Of a stretch of DNA of 64,000 bases, positions 1 to 8,481 are shown one piece after another. Position 1 is the first letter of the stretch. Every line of letters begins with the position of its first letter. Origin of the DNA: Xenopus tropicalis (Eukaryota > Chordata > Amphibia > Anura > Pipidae); NCBI RefSeq assembly GCF_000004195.4, contig NC_030679.2, positions 29,191,712 to 29,255,711 of the forward strand. The letters run 5' to 3'. The position numbers were made by a program, and so were the translations under genes. The notes beneath the pieces were generated by a model. The model was not told where the DNA came from. It was given only the letters and a program-made list of their open reading frames with translations, and searched no databases.

Positions 1-125
1 GAATATTATATATAATAAAAACTGGGCCTCCTGATCTGCTACAATCCCCTTCAGGGAGAGAAATCACAGAGTCTGGGATCCCAAGCATTAAAGCAGACGA
101 TTCAAACTTTTTTGTCCAGGCCTAT

Positions 126-195
126 GTTAAAATGAGCTTCAGTTGAAGGTTTGCTTACCAAAGTAAGCAAACCTTCAACTGAAGCTCATTTTAAC
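126..195. repeat. Perfect 33-bp inverted repeat with 4-nt loop
   Basis: Positions 126-158 are the exact reverse complement of 163-195, separated by CAAA. This is a snap-back hairpin without a mismatch. It lies just outside the T2-type MITE that starts at 208. I do not recognise it as a named family; perfect arms imply a recent origin or template-switch repair. Confidence 0.9.
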
Positions 196-207
196 AGTCA
201 CAATGCA

Positions 208-713
208 TTAAAGAGGACCTGTCACCCAGACATAAAAAGCTGTATTATAAAAGTCATTTTCAAGTTTAACAAGAAACCCAAATTAATTTTTATATTAACA
301 CATCCAAACCCATTATAAAGGCATTTAAAATCCCAATTGTCAATCATATATTGCCTGCCCCGCCTCTATGCCTTAGGCATAGAGGCGGGGCAGGCAAGTA
401 CTTTAACTTTCAATTCAGCTCTCACTTTCCCCCTCCCTCTTAACCATCTAACTGTGTAGCCAGTGCATAGGCCTGGGCATCTGGTCCCCCATTCTGGAAC
501 ATATACACAATTTTGGGGTGATACAAAGCTTGCCTTAATAACAGTATCCACAAAATGGCACCTGCCTATTTGATGTGATTGTGTAATTCCAGGACTGAAG
601 GAAACAAGGTTTATATACAGTAACTTATATAGTGTATGTGAAGTTTATTTTGCTTTACAAACACAATAGAAAATAATTTTGAATTATTTCTTAGGGTGAC
701 AGGTCCCCTTTAA
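208..713. mobile_element. T2-type (piggyBac-like) MITE, TTAA target site
   Basis: The left end TTAAAGAGGACCTGTCACCC (208-227) is the near-perfect reverse complement of the right end GGGTGACAGGTCCCCTTTAA (694-713). Both ends carry TTAA, the target duplicated by piggyBac-type transposases, and TTAAAGG-like ends are the hallmark of the Xenopus T2 MITE family. At 506 bp it has no transposase. The centre holds a second perfect hairpin (351-397). Confidence 0.85.
351..397. repeat. Perfect 22-bp GC-rich hairpin inside the T2-type MITE
   Basis: Positions 351-372 are the exact reverse complement of 376-397 around the loop TTA. The arms are C-rich/G-rich (CTGCCCCGCCTCTATGCC). It lies inside the T2-type element. 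Confidence 0.9.
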
Positions 714-884
714 ATCCCTAAATATTAAATAAATGTTCATTTTAAATATCCTCCTAACTTTCTGCTATCCAACTTTCCCAAAGGGAACCAGAGCCATAAT
801 TTGTCTAAAAGACATAAGAGCTGTATACTGGAAAACTTTCTTAAATAAAATATGGGAATATAAAGTACTTTTTAAGTAAAAGAA

Positions 885-1263
885 TGAGTGATGAGCGAAT
901 CTGTCCCATTTCGCTTCGCCATAAAATTTACGAAACGGCAAGAAAATTTGTGAAACGGCGAAACATTCGGGAAACACATTTGTCGTGTGTTTTTTTTTGG
1001 CGTCTGCATCTATTTTTTTGTCGCCAGCACTTTTCTGACACAACCGCGCCTTTTCCGACGTGACTTCGTCTTTTCTGATGTGACCACACCCAATTTGTCG
1101 TGACCGCGCCCTTTTTTTTAACACAACCACACCTGATTTGACGCGATCACGCCCTTTTTAACACGACCACACACGATTTGACGTGACTGCGCCCGAATTG
1201 ACGTGACCGCGCCCGAATTGACATGCAACAAAAACAAATTTCTGTGCAATGAATTTATCACTA
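885..1263. mobile_element. hAT-like MITE, TAGTGATGAGCGAA family, copy 1
   Basis: It starts TGAGTGATGAGCGAAT and ends ATTTATCACTA. The flanks carry an exact 8-bp duplication TAAAAGAA (877-884 and 1264-1271), the length made by hAT transposases. The interior is a run of degenerate GTGACCGCGCCC-type motifs. No coding capacity. Confidence 0.85.
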
Positions 1264-1855
1264 TAAAAGAACATTAAGCCATTATATACAGTACAGTATA
1301 TCAAAGTTACACTGAATGGCAATGTTGCTTTCCCTTTAAGCTTCTACAGCATCTACAAACTACTGAATTGACATGTTTTATTATTTGATGTAAAGGAAAA
1401 CAAAATATCACGCGAGTACCATACTGCATACAGATAGATATTCAGCCCTCTGAAAAGTATTTGTAACTGGATTCTAAAATATTTTAGCTCAAGAATGCTT
1501 TTAAATATTCAGATGTATTTTGATGTAGTTTATTTGCATGTAAAGCGTTATTTTCTAGGGACACAAAAATGCTAGTGGTGCATTTATTTAAGGAAGTACT
1601 GTAAAAATATTTATCGAAGACATAACAATTTGCTGTTATCATTCAGTTTGCATTTGTAAGTTTGCATAGCTTTGTGCATTTTAAAGGGAGAATATTCTAA
1701 GTAGGATTTATTATCTATTTATTTTCTTTCAAATAGGCAGTAATCTGTGAGTGCACTGCTTTTTTTATCCATAGAATATTCTTTATATGTATTTGTGCAT
1801 GCATTTATATGTACAGAGGAAGCAGACTATACTGGGGGTCTCCCAGTGTTTTTTC

Positions 1856-1902
1856 TGTTGAATATTTCATATTGCTTGTGAAATAGGCAGCAATAACCAC
1901 AG
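1856..1902. repeat. 47-bp direct duplication, copy A
   Basis: The 47 bp starting TGTTGAATATTTCATATTGC recur exactly at 2776-2822. The sequence around both copies is otherwise dissimilar. No family recognised. Confidence 0.85.
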
Positions 1903-1991
1903 CACCCCTAGTGGCATGAATGGTTTTTTCCTATAATTGTTCACCAATAACACCTAAAGCAATACGTCAGCTTTTCCTTATATGTTAAATA

Positions 1992-2411
1992 TAGTGATGA
2001 GCGAATGTGTCCCGTTTTGCTTCGTTGAAAAATTCCCAAAACAACAGGAAAAGTTGCAAAATGGCGAAAAATCTATGAAACTTTTTTGCCGTGACCGCAC
2101 CCATTTTTACGCGACCATGCCCAATTTTACACCAAAGAGTACTTACATTTTGCTACAGTCCTTTTAAGAGCACCCCTGGGTCAATATATTAAAGATGAAC
2201 TAAAACTTATAAACTAATTTGTCTAAAAATGCCATTTTTTCACCGTGACCACTCCCAGTTTGTCGCAACCGCTCCCAATTTGATGCAATCGGGACTTTTT
2301 TTTTTTACAAGTGTCGAATTTTGCCTGCATTTTCTCTAAACAATTCACCAATGGCGAAATGCAGAGATTCGCTGAGAATCCATGCCTGGCGAAAAAAATT
2401 GCTCATCACTA
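1992..2411. mobile_element. hAT-like MITE, TAGTGATGAGCGAA family, copy 2
   Basis: Left end TAGTGATGAGCGAATGTG, right end TTGCTCATCACTA, exact 8-bp duplication GTTAAATA (1984-1991, 2412-2419). The centre (about 2110-2230) is AT-rich and unlike other family members, so it may hold a short extra insertion. Confidence 0.88.
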
Positions 2412-3372
2412 GTTAAATAACAAATTTACAAGTTCTTAGAATCAAATATATGGTTGTTTATTGAAATGTAAGGTTATTGTTCCCTTTACCTGTCCTGTCC
2501 TAAAACCAATTATTTTGCAACAGAAAACATTAATATCATTCTGTATATATTTTCTGAAATCAACTTACATGTGATGGAGCTTATCTGCTGGCTACTGGGC
2601 AGGCATTGGTGTCCTGCATAGTGGGATAGGGTATGTGTTTGGATATACTGGGAACTCACATACATGTGATTTAGTGCCTCTGACTTATAAGAGCATGGTG
2701 GCTACACAAGCTGCCCCAAATGGATAAATAATACTCTATACAGAGTAAACATAGTTTTTTAGCATTTAAATTATTTGTTGAATATTTCATATTGCTTGTG
2801 AAATAGGCAGCAATAACCACAGAAATTAGATTTTTATATACTGAACTTACTGCACCAATCTAAAGGTTCAACGTCTCTAAAATGGTAATGATTCAGGCCT
2901 TCAAAGTTGTCACTGCAGCTCCCCATCTTGGATTTTTGTTAGTGTCAGTGTTTGTTAGTTGTTAGTGTCAGTGACACTGCACATGCTCGATGTGCTCTGG
3001 GCAGCTGTTAAAAAGCTAAGGTTAGGGGTTGTCAGAAATAATCAAGCAGAAAATGAAGATTAACTATCATATAAGGGGATGATACAGGGCTGATTGTTAT
3101 ATTCCTATTATATTCCGAATTGTTCTGGTTTTTGGAAATGCCACGTCATGTGAATCTGAATTTGTATTGTTACATTTCTATTCTATATATACAGTATATT
3201 CTATGTATACTAAGTCGGTCCCTAAGATCACGTACATTAGCTTGCAGCAGCACAGAGCGTGTGCAGGAAATCAGCAGAAAAGAAGATGGGGGGCTACTGG
3301 GGCATCTTTGGGGGAACAGATCTTCCCTGATAAAGGGCTGTGGTTGCCTTGGGCTAATACAGAAGCCAATAA
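2412..3372. other. No gene seen; contains duplication copy B
   Basis: AT-rich sequence holding the second copy of the 47-bp duplication (2776-2822) and a small GTTAGTGTCAGTG repeat cluster near 2939-2980. Short open frames at 3120-3412 have no recognisable similarity and I do not call them genes. Confidence 0.6.
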
Positions 3373-3664
3373 TAGAGATGTAGCGAACATCGCCGAAAAT
3401 GCTGGTGGCTGATGGCTGACTGAATCAACTGCTTTTTCAATTCAACAAAAAAAGGGATAAGTATTTTTTATTAACTTTATTCAGAATCACTGTGTTTTCT
3501 AACTGTTGGGTTTAAATTTTTTCAGAAGTATTTGCTCTTTTTGGTGCCAATTTACAAAGTTTGGTTAACTATAAGGCTTACAGCAGGTTTGCCAGAGTTA
3601 CATTCCTTTGTAATTACCCTCAGTTTGAGGGGGTGGGGTTTGATTAGTTCACCTTAACAGACTG

Positions 3665-3672
3665 TATAAATA
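3665..3672 (+). promoter_or_regulatory. TATA box of monomer 1
   Basis: TATAAATA in the context GACTGTATAAATAGAACC. A start site is expected about 30 nt downstream, near GTGAGCTGGC. Promoter function is inferred from the motif and its repetition at the 5' end of an intact LINE. Confidence 0.6.
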
Positions 3673-3965
3673 GAACCACTGGCACTCTGTGAGCTGGCTT
3701 ACTAACAGGCTGGTGGCTGACTGAATCAACTGCTTTTTCAATTCAACAAAAAAAGGGATAAGTATTTTTTATTAACTTTATTCAGAATCACTGTGTTTTC
3801 TAACTGTTGGGTTTAAATTTTTTCAGAAGTATTTGCTCTTTTTGGTGCCAATTTACAAAGTTTGGTTAACTATAAGGCTTACAGCAGGTTTGCCAGAGTT
3901 ACATTCCTTTGTAATTACCCTCAGTTTGAGGGGGTGGGGTTTGATTAGTTCACCTTAACAGACTG

Positions 3966-3973
3966 TATAAATA
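3966..3973 (+). promoter_or_regulatory. TATA box of monomer 2
   Basis: Same TATAAATA in the same context, exactly 301 bp after the first. Confidence 0.6.
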
Positions 3974-4266
3974 GAACCACTGGCACTCTGTGAGCTGGCT
4001 TACTAACAGGCTGGTGGCTGACTGAATCAACTGCTTTTTCAATTCAACAAAAAAAGGGATAAGTATTTTTTATTAACTTTATTCAGAATCACTGTGTTTT
4101 CTAACTGTTGGGTTTAAATTTTTTCAGAAGTATTTGCTCTTTTTGGTGCCAATTTACAAAGTTTGGTTAACTATAAGGCTTACAGCAGGTTTGCCAGAGT
4201 TACATTCCTTTGTAATTACCCTCAGTTTGAGGGGGTGGGGTTTGATTAGTTCACCTTAACAGACTG

Positions 4267-4274
4267 TATAAATA
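4267..4274 (+). promoter_or_regulatory. TATA box of monomer 3, nearest ORF1
   Basis: Third TATAAATA, 301 bp after the second and about 217 bp upstream of the ORF1 ATG. Initiation here would give a leader of about 190 nt. Confidence 0.6.
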
Positions 4275-4483
4275 GAACCACTGGCACTCTGTGAGCTTGC
4301 TCTGGTGGTAGGTGCTCTGTAAGTGATTGCTCTTTAAGTGGGGGCTCTATAAGTGGAGTTATAATCACAGGAGTTACAAACTAAAGGAGTTAAAACAAGG
4401 TAAAAAAAAAAAAAAAAATTTTTGTGTTTATTTAATAGTCTTTTTTCACCAATTTTTGTTTAACTGTTTCTGTAACTGGGAGA

Positions 4484-5470
4484 ATGAGTGGCAGCAACAT
4501 TGAAGGTATGACACAGTGCACAGCCTGCCGCATGTATGCAGTTGTGGAACAACAGTTCCAAAGTGCATACCTCTGTTGTGGATGTGAGCGAGTTGCCACT
4601 TTAGAGGCTCGCGTTAGAGCTCTAGAGGAACAAGTTGCAACACTGCGTTCTATTGACAATCTTGAAAGAAGTCTCTTGCTAACTGAACAAGAGCTAGCGG
4701 GGTCAGATAGTATGGGGGGAGGGGAGCAAGGAAAGGATGATAGGGCAGTAAGCTGGGTGACAGTTAGAAAATCTAGTGTGGGGAAAAGAAAAAGGGAGGC
4801 TGCTCCAGGGTTTGCGCATCCCAACAGATTTGCCAGATTGTGTGAAGAAGATGGGAGTGTGAACTCTGGACTGGCGGTTCTAGATGAGGCTGATCTCTCT
4901 AACAGCCGGGAGACCAGTTTCTCTAGTAGTGGTGGGGAGGAGAGCAGAGCTAGGCCTAAACAGATGGTGGTTATAGGGGATTCGATCATTAGGAAAGTGG
5001 ACAGGGTAATCTGTCGAGCGGATCGCTTCAACCGGACAGTTTGCTGTCTTCCTGGTGCCAGGGTTCGGCATGTGGTTGATCGGGTCGACACATTATTGGG
5101 AGGGGCTGGGCATGACCCGGCTGTCTTGGTACATATCGGTACTAACGACAAAATGAACGGTAGGTGGGGGACCTTAAAGAGTGAGTTCAGGGATCTAGGC
5201 TCTAAAATTAAGCAAAGGTCCTCCAATGTCATTTTTTCGGAAATTTTGCCGGTGCCGCGTGCTAGTTTAGGGAGACAGCGGGAGCTTAGGGAGCTAAATG
5301 CGTGGCTAAAGTCTTGGTGTAGGAAGGAAGGGTTTGGGTTCCTAGAGCACTGGGCTGACTTTTCTTTGGGGTACAATCTATACAGCCCTGACGGATTGCA
5401 CCTCAATGGAAGGGGGTCTACGGTGCTAGGGGAGAGAATGGTTAAGAGGCTGGAGGAGTGTTTAAACTAG
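4484..5470 (+). CDS. CR1 ORF1 protein: zinc finger, coiled coil, SGNH-type esterase
   Basis: 328 residues, uninterrupted. The ATG has A at -3. Residues 12-34 carry C12, C15, C31, C32 and C34, a zinc-finger-like N-terminus of the kind described as PHD-like in CR1 ORF1 proteins. Residues about 37-70 are leucine/glutamate-rich and probably coiled coil, as expected for a self-associating nucleoprotein. Residues about 158-328 form an SGNH/GDSL hydrolase domain: GDS at 165-167 (S167 nucleophile), G191 (block II), GTND at 219-222 (N221, block III) and DGLH at 303-306 (D303 and H306, block V). All expected catalytic residues are present. ORF1 proteins bind the element's RNA in the retrotransposition particle; the esterase substrate is not known to me. 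The last codons read TGT TTA AAC TAG, a perfect -1 slippery heptamer next to the stop, so this frame may also supply the N-terminus of an ORF1-ORF2 fusion. Confidence 0.92.
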   Translation: MSGSNIEGMTQCTACRMYAVVEQQFQSAYLCCGCERVATLEARVRALEEQVATLRSIDNLERSLLLTEQELAGSDSMGGGEQGKDDRAVSWVTVRKSSVGKRKREAAPGFAHPNRFARLCEEDGSVNSGLAVLDEADLSNSRETSFSSSGGEESRARPKQMVVIGDSIIRKVDRVICRADRFNRTVCCLPGARVRHVVDRVDTLLGGAGHDPAVLVHIGTNDKMNGRWGTLKSEFRDLGSKIKQRSSNVIFSEILPVPRASLGRQRELRELNAWLKSWCRKEGFGFLEHWADFSLGYNLYSPDGLHLNGRGSTVLGERMVKRLEECLN

Positions 5471-8400
5471 ACAAGGGGGGGGTTGGTAAGCTAGATTCTT
5501 ATGGGAGAGCTAGTGTAGATGGGGCAGTGGGACCAGTAAAGGGTTGTGGGGGAGGAGTGAGGGGGGCATATAGTTTATCAGATAAGGAGCTTCCATTGTT
5601 ACAAGGGAAACAGACTAATTTTCACCTTAGCTCTAACTGTCCTTTAGCTAATGTAAGCTGTAGAGGAAGTAGTAATCTCCGCTGCATGCTGGCTAATGCG
5701 CGTAGCTTGTCGGGAAAAATAGGGGAGCTGCAGGCTATTGCATGTATTGAAAATTATGACTTAATTGGTATCACTGAGACCTGGTGGGATGAAAAATGCG
5801 ACTGGGCTGTGAATTTAAATGGGTATACGCTTTTTAGGAGGGACAGAGGGATTAAAAAGGGTGGAGGGGTTTGTCTTTATGTAAAGTCAGATTTAAAGCC
5901 ATGTAATAAAGACATTACCAATGAAAACGTTGAATCTCTTTGGGTAGAAATTTCAGTAGGGCTGAAGGTCACAAAGAAAATGATCATTGGTGTATGCTAT
6001 AAACCACCCCGTATAGATGAGGGGGATGAGTCCCAGCTACTTTTGCAAATGGAGGAGGCTTCAAAATTGGGTCAAGTTGTTATTATGGGGGACTTTAATT
6101 ATCCGGACATTGACTGGAGTAATGGGGTGGCTAAGTCAGAAAAAGCTAGTAGGTTTGTAAATATGCTAAATGACAACTTTTTATTTCAGGTGGTTCAAGA
6201 ACCTACTCGGAATGAGTCTATTTTGGACCTGGTAATATCTAATAATACTGAACTTATCTCTAACATTTGTGTGGGTGAGCATTTGGGGAACAGTGATCAC
6301 AACATGGTCTCCTTTGAGATAATGCTACAGAGACAGCTCTATAAGGGAGTAACTAAAACGCTCAATTTTAGACGTGCAGACTTTGCCAGTTTAAGGGCAT
6401 CTCTGCAATGTGTCAACTGGGAAAGGCTTTTCATGGGGTTAGACACAGAAGGAAAATGGAACATCTTTAAAACATTGCTTTGCAGGTATACACAACAGTA
6501 TATTCCCCTTGTAAGCAAGGAGAGGCATCGCAAAGCAAAACCCTTATGGCTGAATAAAAGAGTTAAGGTCGAGGTTGGTAATAAAAAACGAGCTTTTAAA
6601 GCATTCAAGTTAGCTGGGACAGCGGAAACTTTCATCAGGTACAAGGAAGCAAATAAAGCATGCAAAAAAGCTATCAGGCAAGCTAAAATAGAGATGGAAA
6701 GGGATATTGCAGCTAGGAGTAAAAAGAATCCAAAATTATTTTTTAATTATGTGAATAGTAAAAAAATGAAGCAAGAAGGGGTGGGAACTTTATTATCACG
6801 GGGAGGTACGTTGGTTGATGAGAACGGGGAAAAAGCTGAAATTTTGAACTCTTATTTTTCATCTGTCTATACATCTGAGGAGCCAGATAATGAAGGCTTC
6901 CCTTTTAGTATACCCAGTGCTAGTAATTTAGCTACTGGCGCATGGGTCACTCAGGAGGAAATTCAAAAGAGACTTGAACATGTAAAGGTAAACAAAGGTC
7001 CAGGACCGGATGGGATTCATCCCAGGGTATTAAATGAGCTGAGCGCTGTGATTGCCAAACCTCTTCACTTAATTTTTCAGGATTCGTTGAGGTTTGGCAT
7101 GGTGCCGAGAGACTGGCGGATTGCTAATGTGGTGCCGTTATTTAAAAAGGGATCTCGTTCACAGCCTGAAAACTATAGGCCTGTTAGTCTGACATCAGTA
7201 GTAGGAAAGCTTCTGGAAGGGGTAATAAGGGATAGGATAGTTGAATACATTGCAGTTCACAATACTATTAGTTTGTGCCAGCATGGTTTTATGCGTAACA
7301 GATCTTGCCAGACTAATTTAGTTGCCTTTTATGAGGAGGTGAGCAGGAACCTTGATGCTGGAATGGCAGTTGATGTCATCTACTTAGATTTTGCTAAAGC
7401 GTTTGATACAGTACCTCACAGAAGGTTAATGATCAAATTGAGGAATATTGGCCTAGAACATAATATTTGTAATTGGATAGAAAACTGGCTGAAGGATAGA
7501 GTACAAAGAGTGGTGGTAAATGGAACATTTTCTAATTGGGCCAGTGTGGTTAGTGGAGTACCGCAGGGGTCAGTCCTTGGTCCTTTGCTTTTTAACTTGT
7601 TTATTAATGACCTGGAGGTGGGCATAGAGAGTACTGTTTCTATTTTTGCTGATGACACTAAATTGTGCAAAACTATAAGTTCCATGCAGGATGCTGCCGC
7701 TTTGCAGAGCGATTTGACAAAATTGGAAAACTGGGCAGCAAACTGGAAAATGAGGTTCAATGTTGACAAGTGCAAAGTTATGCACTTTGGTAGGAATAAT
7801 ATAAACGCAAACTATCTACTGAATGGTAGTGTGTTGGGGGCATCCTTAATGGAGAAGGATCTAGGGGTTTTTGTAGATCACAAGTTGTCTAATTCCAGGC
7901 AGTGTCATTCTGTGGCTACTAAAGCAAATAAAGTGCTGTCTTGTATAAAAAAGGGCATTGACTCAAGGGATGAGGACATATTTTTGCCGCTTTATAGGTC
8001 CCTGGTAAGGCCTCACCTTGAGTATGCAGTGCAGTTTTGGGCTCCAGTCCTTAAGAAGGATATTAATGAGCTGGAGAGAGTGCAGAGACGTGCAACTAAA
8101 CTGGTAAAGGGGATGGAAGATTTAAGCTATGAGGTTAGACTGTCGAGGTTGGGGTTGTTTTCTTTGGAAAAGAGGCGCTTGCGAGGGGACATGATTACTC
8201 TGTACAAGTACATTAGAGGGGATTATAGGCAGTTGGGGGATGTTCTTTTTTCCCATAAAAACAATCAGCGCACCAGAGGTCACCCCTATAGATTAGAGGA
8301 ACAGAGCTTCCATTTGAAGCAGCGTAGGTGGTTTTTCACGGTGAGGGCAGTGAGGTTATGGAATGCCCTTCCTAGTGATGTGGTAATGGCAGACTCTGTT

Positions 8401-8481
8401 AATGCCTTTAAGAGGGGCCTGGATGAGTTTTTGAACAAGCAGAATATCCAAGGCTATTGTGATACTAATATCTACAGTTAG
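5446..8481 (+). CDS. CR1 ORF2 polyprotein: APE endonuclease and reverse transcriptase
   Basis: The frame opens after TAA at 5443-5445 and runs to the stop at 8479-8481. Numbering residues from the GTG at 5458 gives 1,007. The first in-frame ATG is only at 5686 (residue 77), so the 5' boundary depends on frameshifting from ORF1, non-ATG initiation at 5458, or initiation at 5686. The APE-type endonuclease spans about 74-290: NARSL at 80-84, ITE at 105-107 (catalytic E107), GDFN at 211-214 (D212, N214) and SDH at 279-281. A basic linker follows (about 350-440). The RT spans about 500-790: GPGPDGI 514-520, ENYRPVSLTS 571-580, QHGF 608-611, FAKAFDTVPH 645-654, [13 protein letters not shown] 700-712 and the active-site FADD at 730-733. 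The C-terminal region (YRSLVRPHLEYA, then ELERVQRRATKL) is typical of CR1. No stop or frameshift interrupts it. The protein nicks DNA and reverse-transcribes the element RNA at the nick. ORF2 overlaps ORF1 by 25 nt in the -1 frame. Confidence 0.92.
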   Translation, partial: EAGGVFKLDKGGVGKLDSYGRASVDGAVGPVKGCGGGVRGAYSLSDKELPLLQGKQTNFHLSSNCPLANVSCRGSSNLRCMLANARSLSGKIGELQAIACIENYDLIGITETWWDEKCDWAVNLNGYTLFRRDRGIKKGGGVCLYVKSDLKPCNKDITNENVESLWVEISVGLKVTKKMIIGVCYKPPRIDEGDESQLLLQMEEASKLGQVVIMGDFNYPDIDWSNGVAKSEKASRFVNMLNDNFLFQVVQEPTRNESILDLVISNNTELISNICVGEHLGNSDHNMVSFEIMLQRQLYKGVTKTLNFRRADFASLRASLQCVNWERLFMGLDTEGKWNIFKTLLCRYTQQYIPLVSKERHRKAKPLWLNKRVKVEVGNKKRAFKAFKLAGTAETFIRYKEANKACKKAIRQAKIEMERDIAARSKKNPKLFFNYVNSKKMKQEGVGTLLSRGGTLVDENGEKAEILNSYFSSVYTSEEPDNEGFPFSIPSASNLATGAWVTQEEIQKRLEHVKVNKGPGPDGIHPRVLNELSAVIAKPLHLIFQDSLRFGMVPRDWRIANVVPLFKKGSRSQPENYRPVSLTSVVGKLLEGVIRDRIVEYIAVHNTISLCQHGFMRNRSCQTNLVAFYEEVSRNLDAGMAVDVIYLDFAKAFDTVPHRRLMIKLRNIGLEHNICNWIENWLKDRVQRVVVNGTFSNWASVVSGVPQGSVLGPLLFNLFINDLEVGIESTVSIFADDTKLCKTISSMQDAAALQSDLTKLENWAANWKMRFNVDKCKVMHFGRNNINANYLLNGSVLGASLMEKDLGVFVDHKLSNSRQCHSVATKANKVLSCIKKGIDSRDEDIFLPLYRSLVRPHLEYAVQFWAPVLKKDINELERVQRRATKLVKGMEDLSYEVRLSRLGLFSLEKRRLRGDMITLYKYIRGDYRQLGDVLFSHKNNQRTRGHPYRLEEQSFHLKQRRWFFTVRAVRLWNALPSDVVMADSVNAFKRGLDEFLNKQNIQGYCDTNIYS
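5461..5467 (+). promoter_or_regulatory. Candidate -1 ribosomal frameshift site (T TTA AAC)
   Basis: In the ORF1 frame the bases read TG-T TTA AAC TAG. This matches X XXY YYZ, the heptamer type used by coronaviruses, in the correct zero-frame register and directly before the stop. A one-base backward slip moves ribosomes into the ORF2 frame (TTT AAA CTA GAC). The spacer to an 8-G run (5475-5482) is 7 nt, within the usual 5-9. Function is inferred; no downstream pseudoknot is obvious by eye. Confidence 0.55.
5475..5566 (+). promoter_or_regulatory. G-run cluster downstream of the ORF1/ORF2 junction (possible RNA G-quadruplex)
   Basis: Runs of three or more G occur at 5475-5482, 5503-5505, 5521-5524, 5529-5531, 5541-5543, 5548-5552 and 5561-5566. 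The set 5521-5552 has loops of 4, 9 and 4 nt, compatible with a G-quadruplex. It lies in ORF2 coding sequence just after the slippery heptamer. Structure and role are inferred. Confidence 0.4.

Larger units (their letters stand above)
3402..4297 (+). repeat. Three 301-bp promoter monomers of the CR1 LINE
   Basis: The same block begins TGAATCAACTGC at 3421, 3722 and 4023, a constant 301-bp period, and the copies look identical by eye. The third copy leaves the repeat after CTGTGAGCT near 4297. The first copy has an extra TGGCTGA near 3408-3417. This organisation resembles the promoter monomers of rodent L1 5' UTRs. Each unit ends with a TATA box. Confidence 0.9.

Noticed and set aside
126..397. 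Hairpins as possible CRISPR repeats or bacterial terminators
   Set aside because: The sequence is vertebrate; there is no repeat-spacer periodicity and the hairpins relate to a MITE.
4432..5406. 324-residue open frame on the minus strand
   Set aside because: It lies entirely antisense to CR1 ORF1, which has clear domain motifs; the reverse frame has none.
5458..5460. GTG as the simple start codon of ORF2
   Set aside because: GTG initiation is rare in vertebrate nuclear translation; a -1 slip at 5461-5467 or reinitiation explains the same frame better, so I left the start open.
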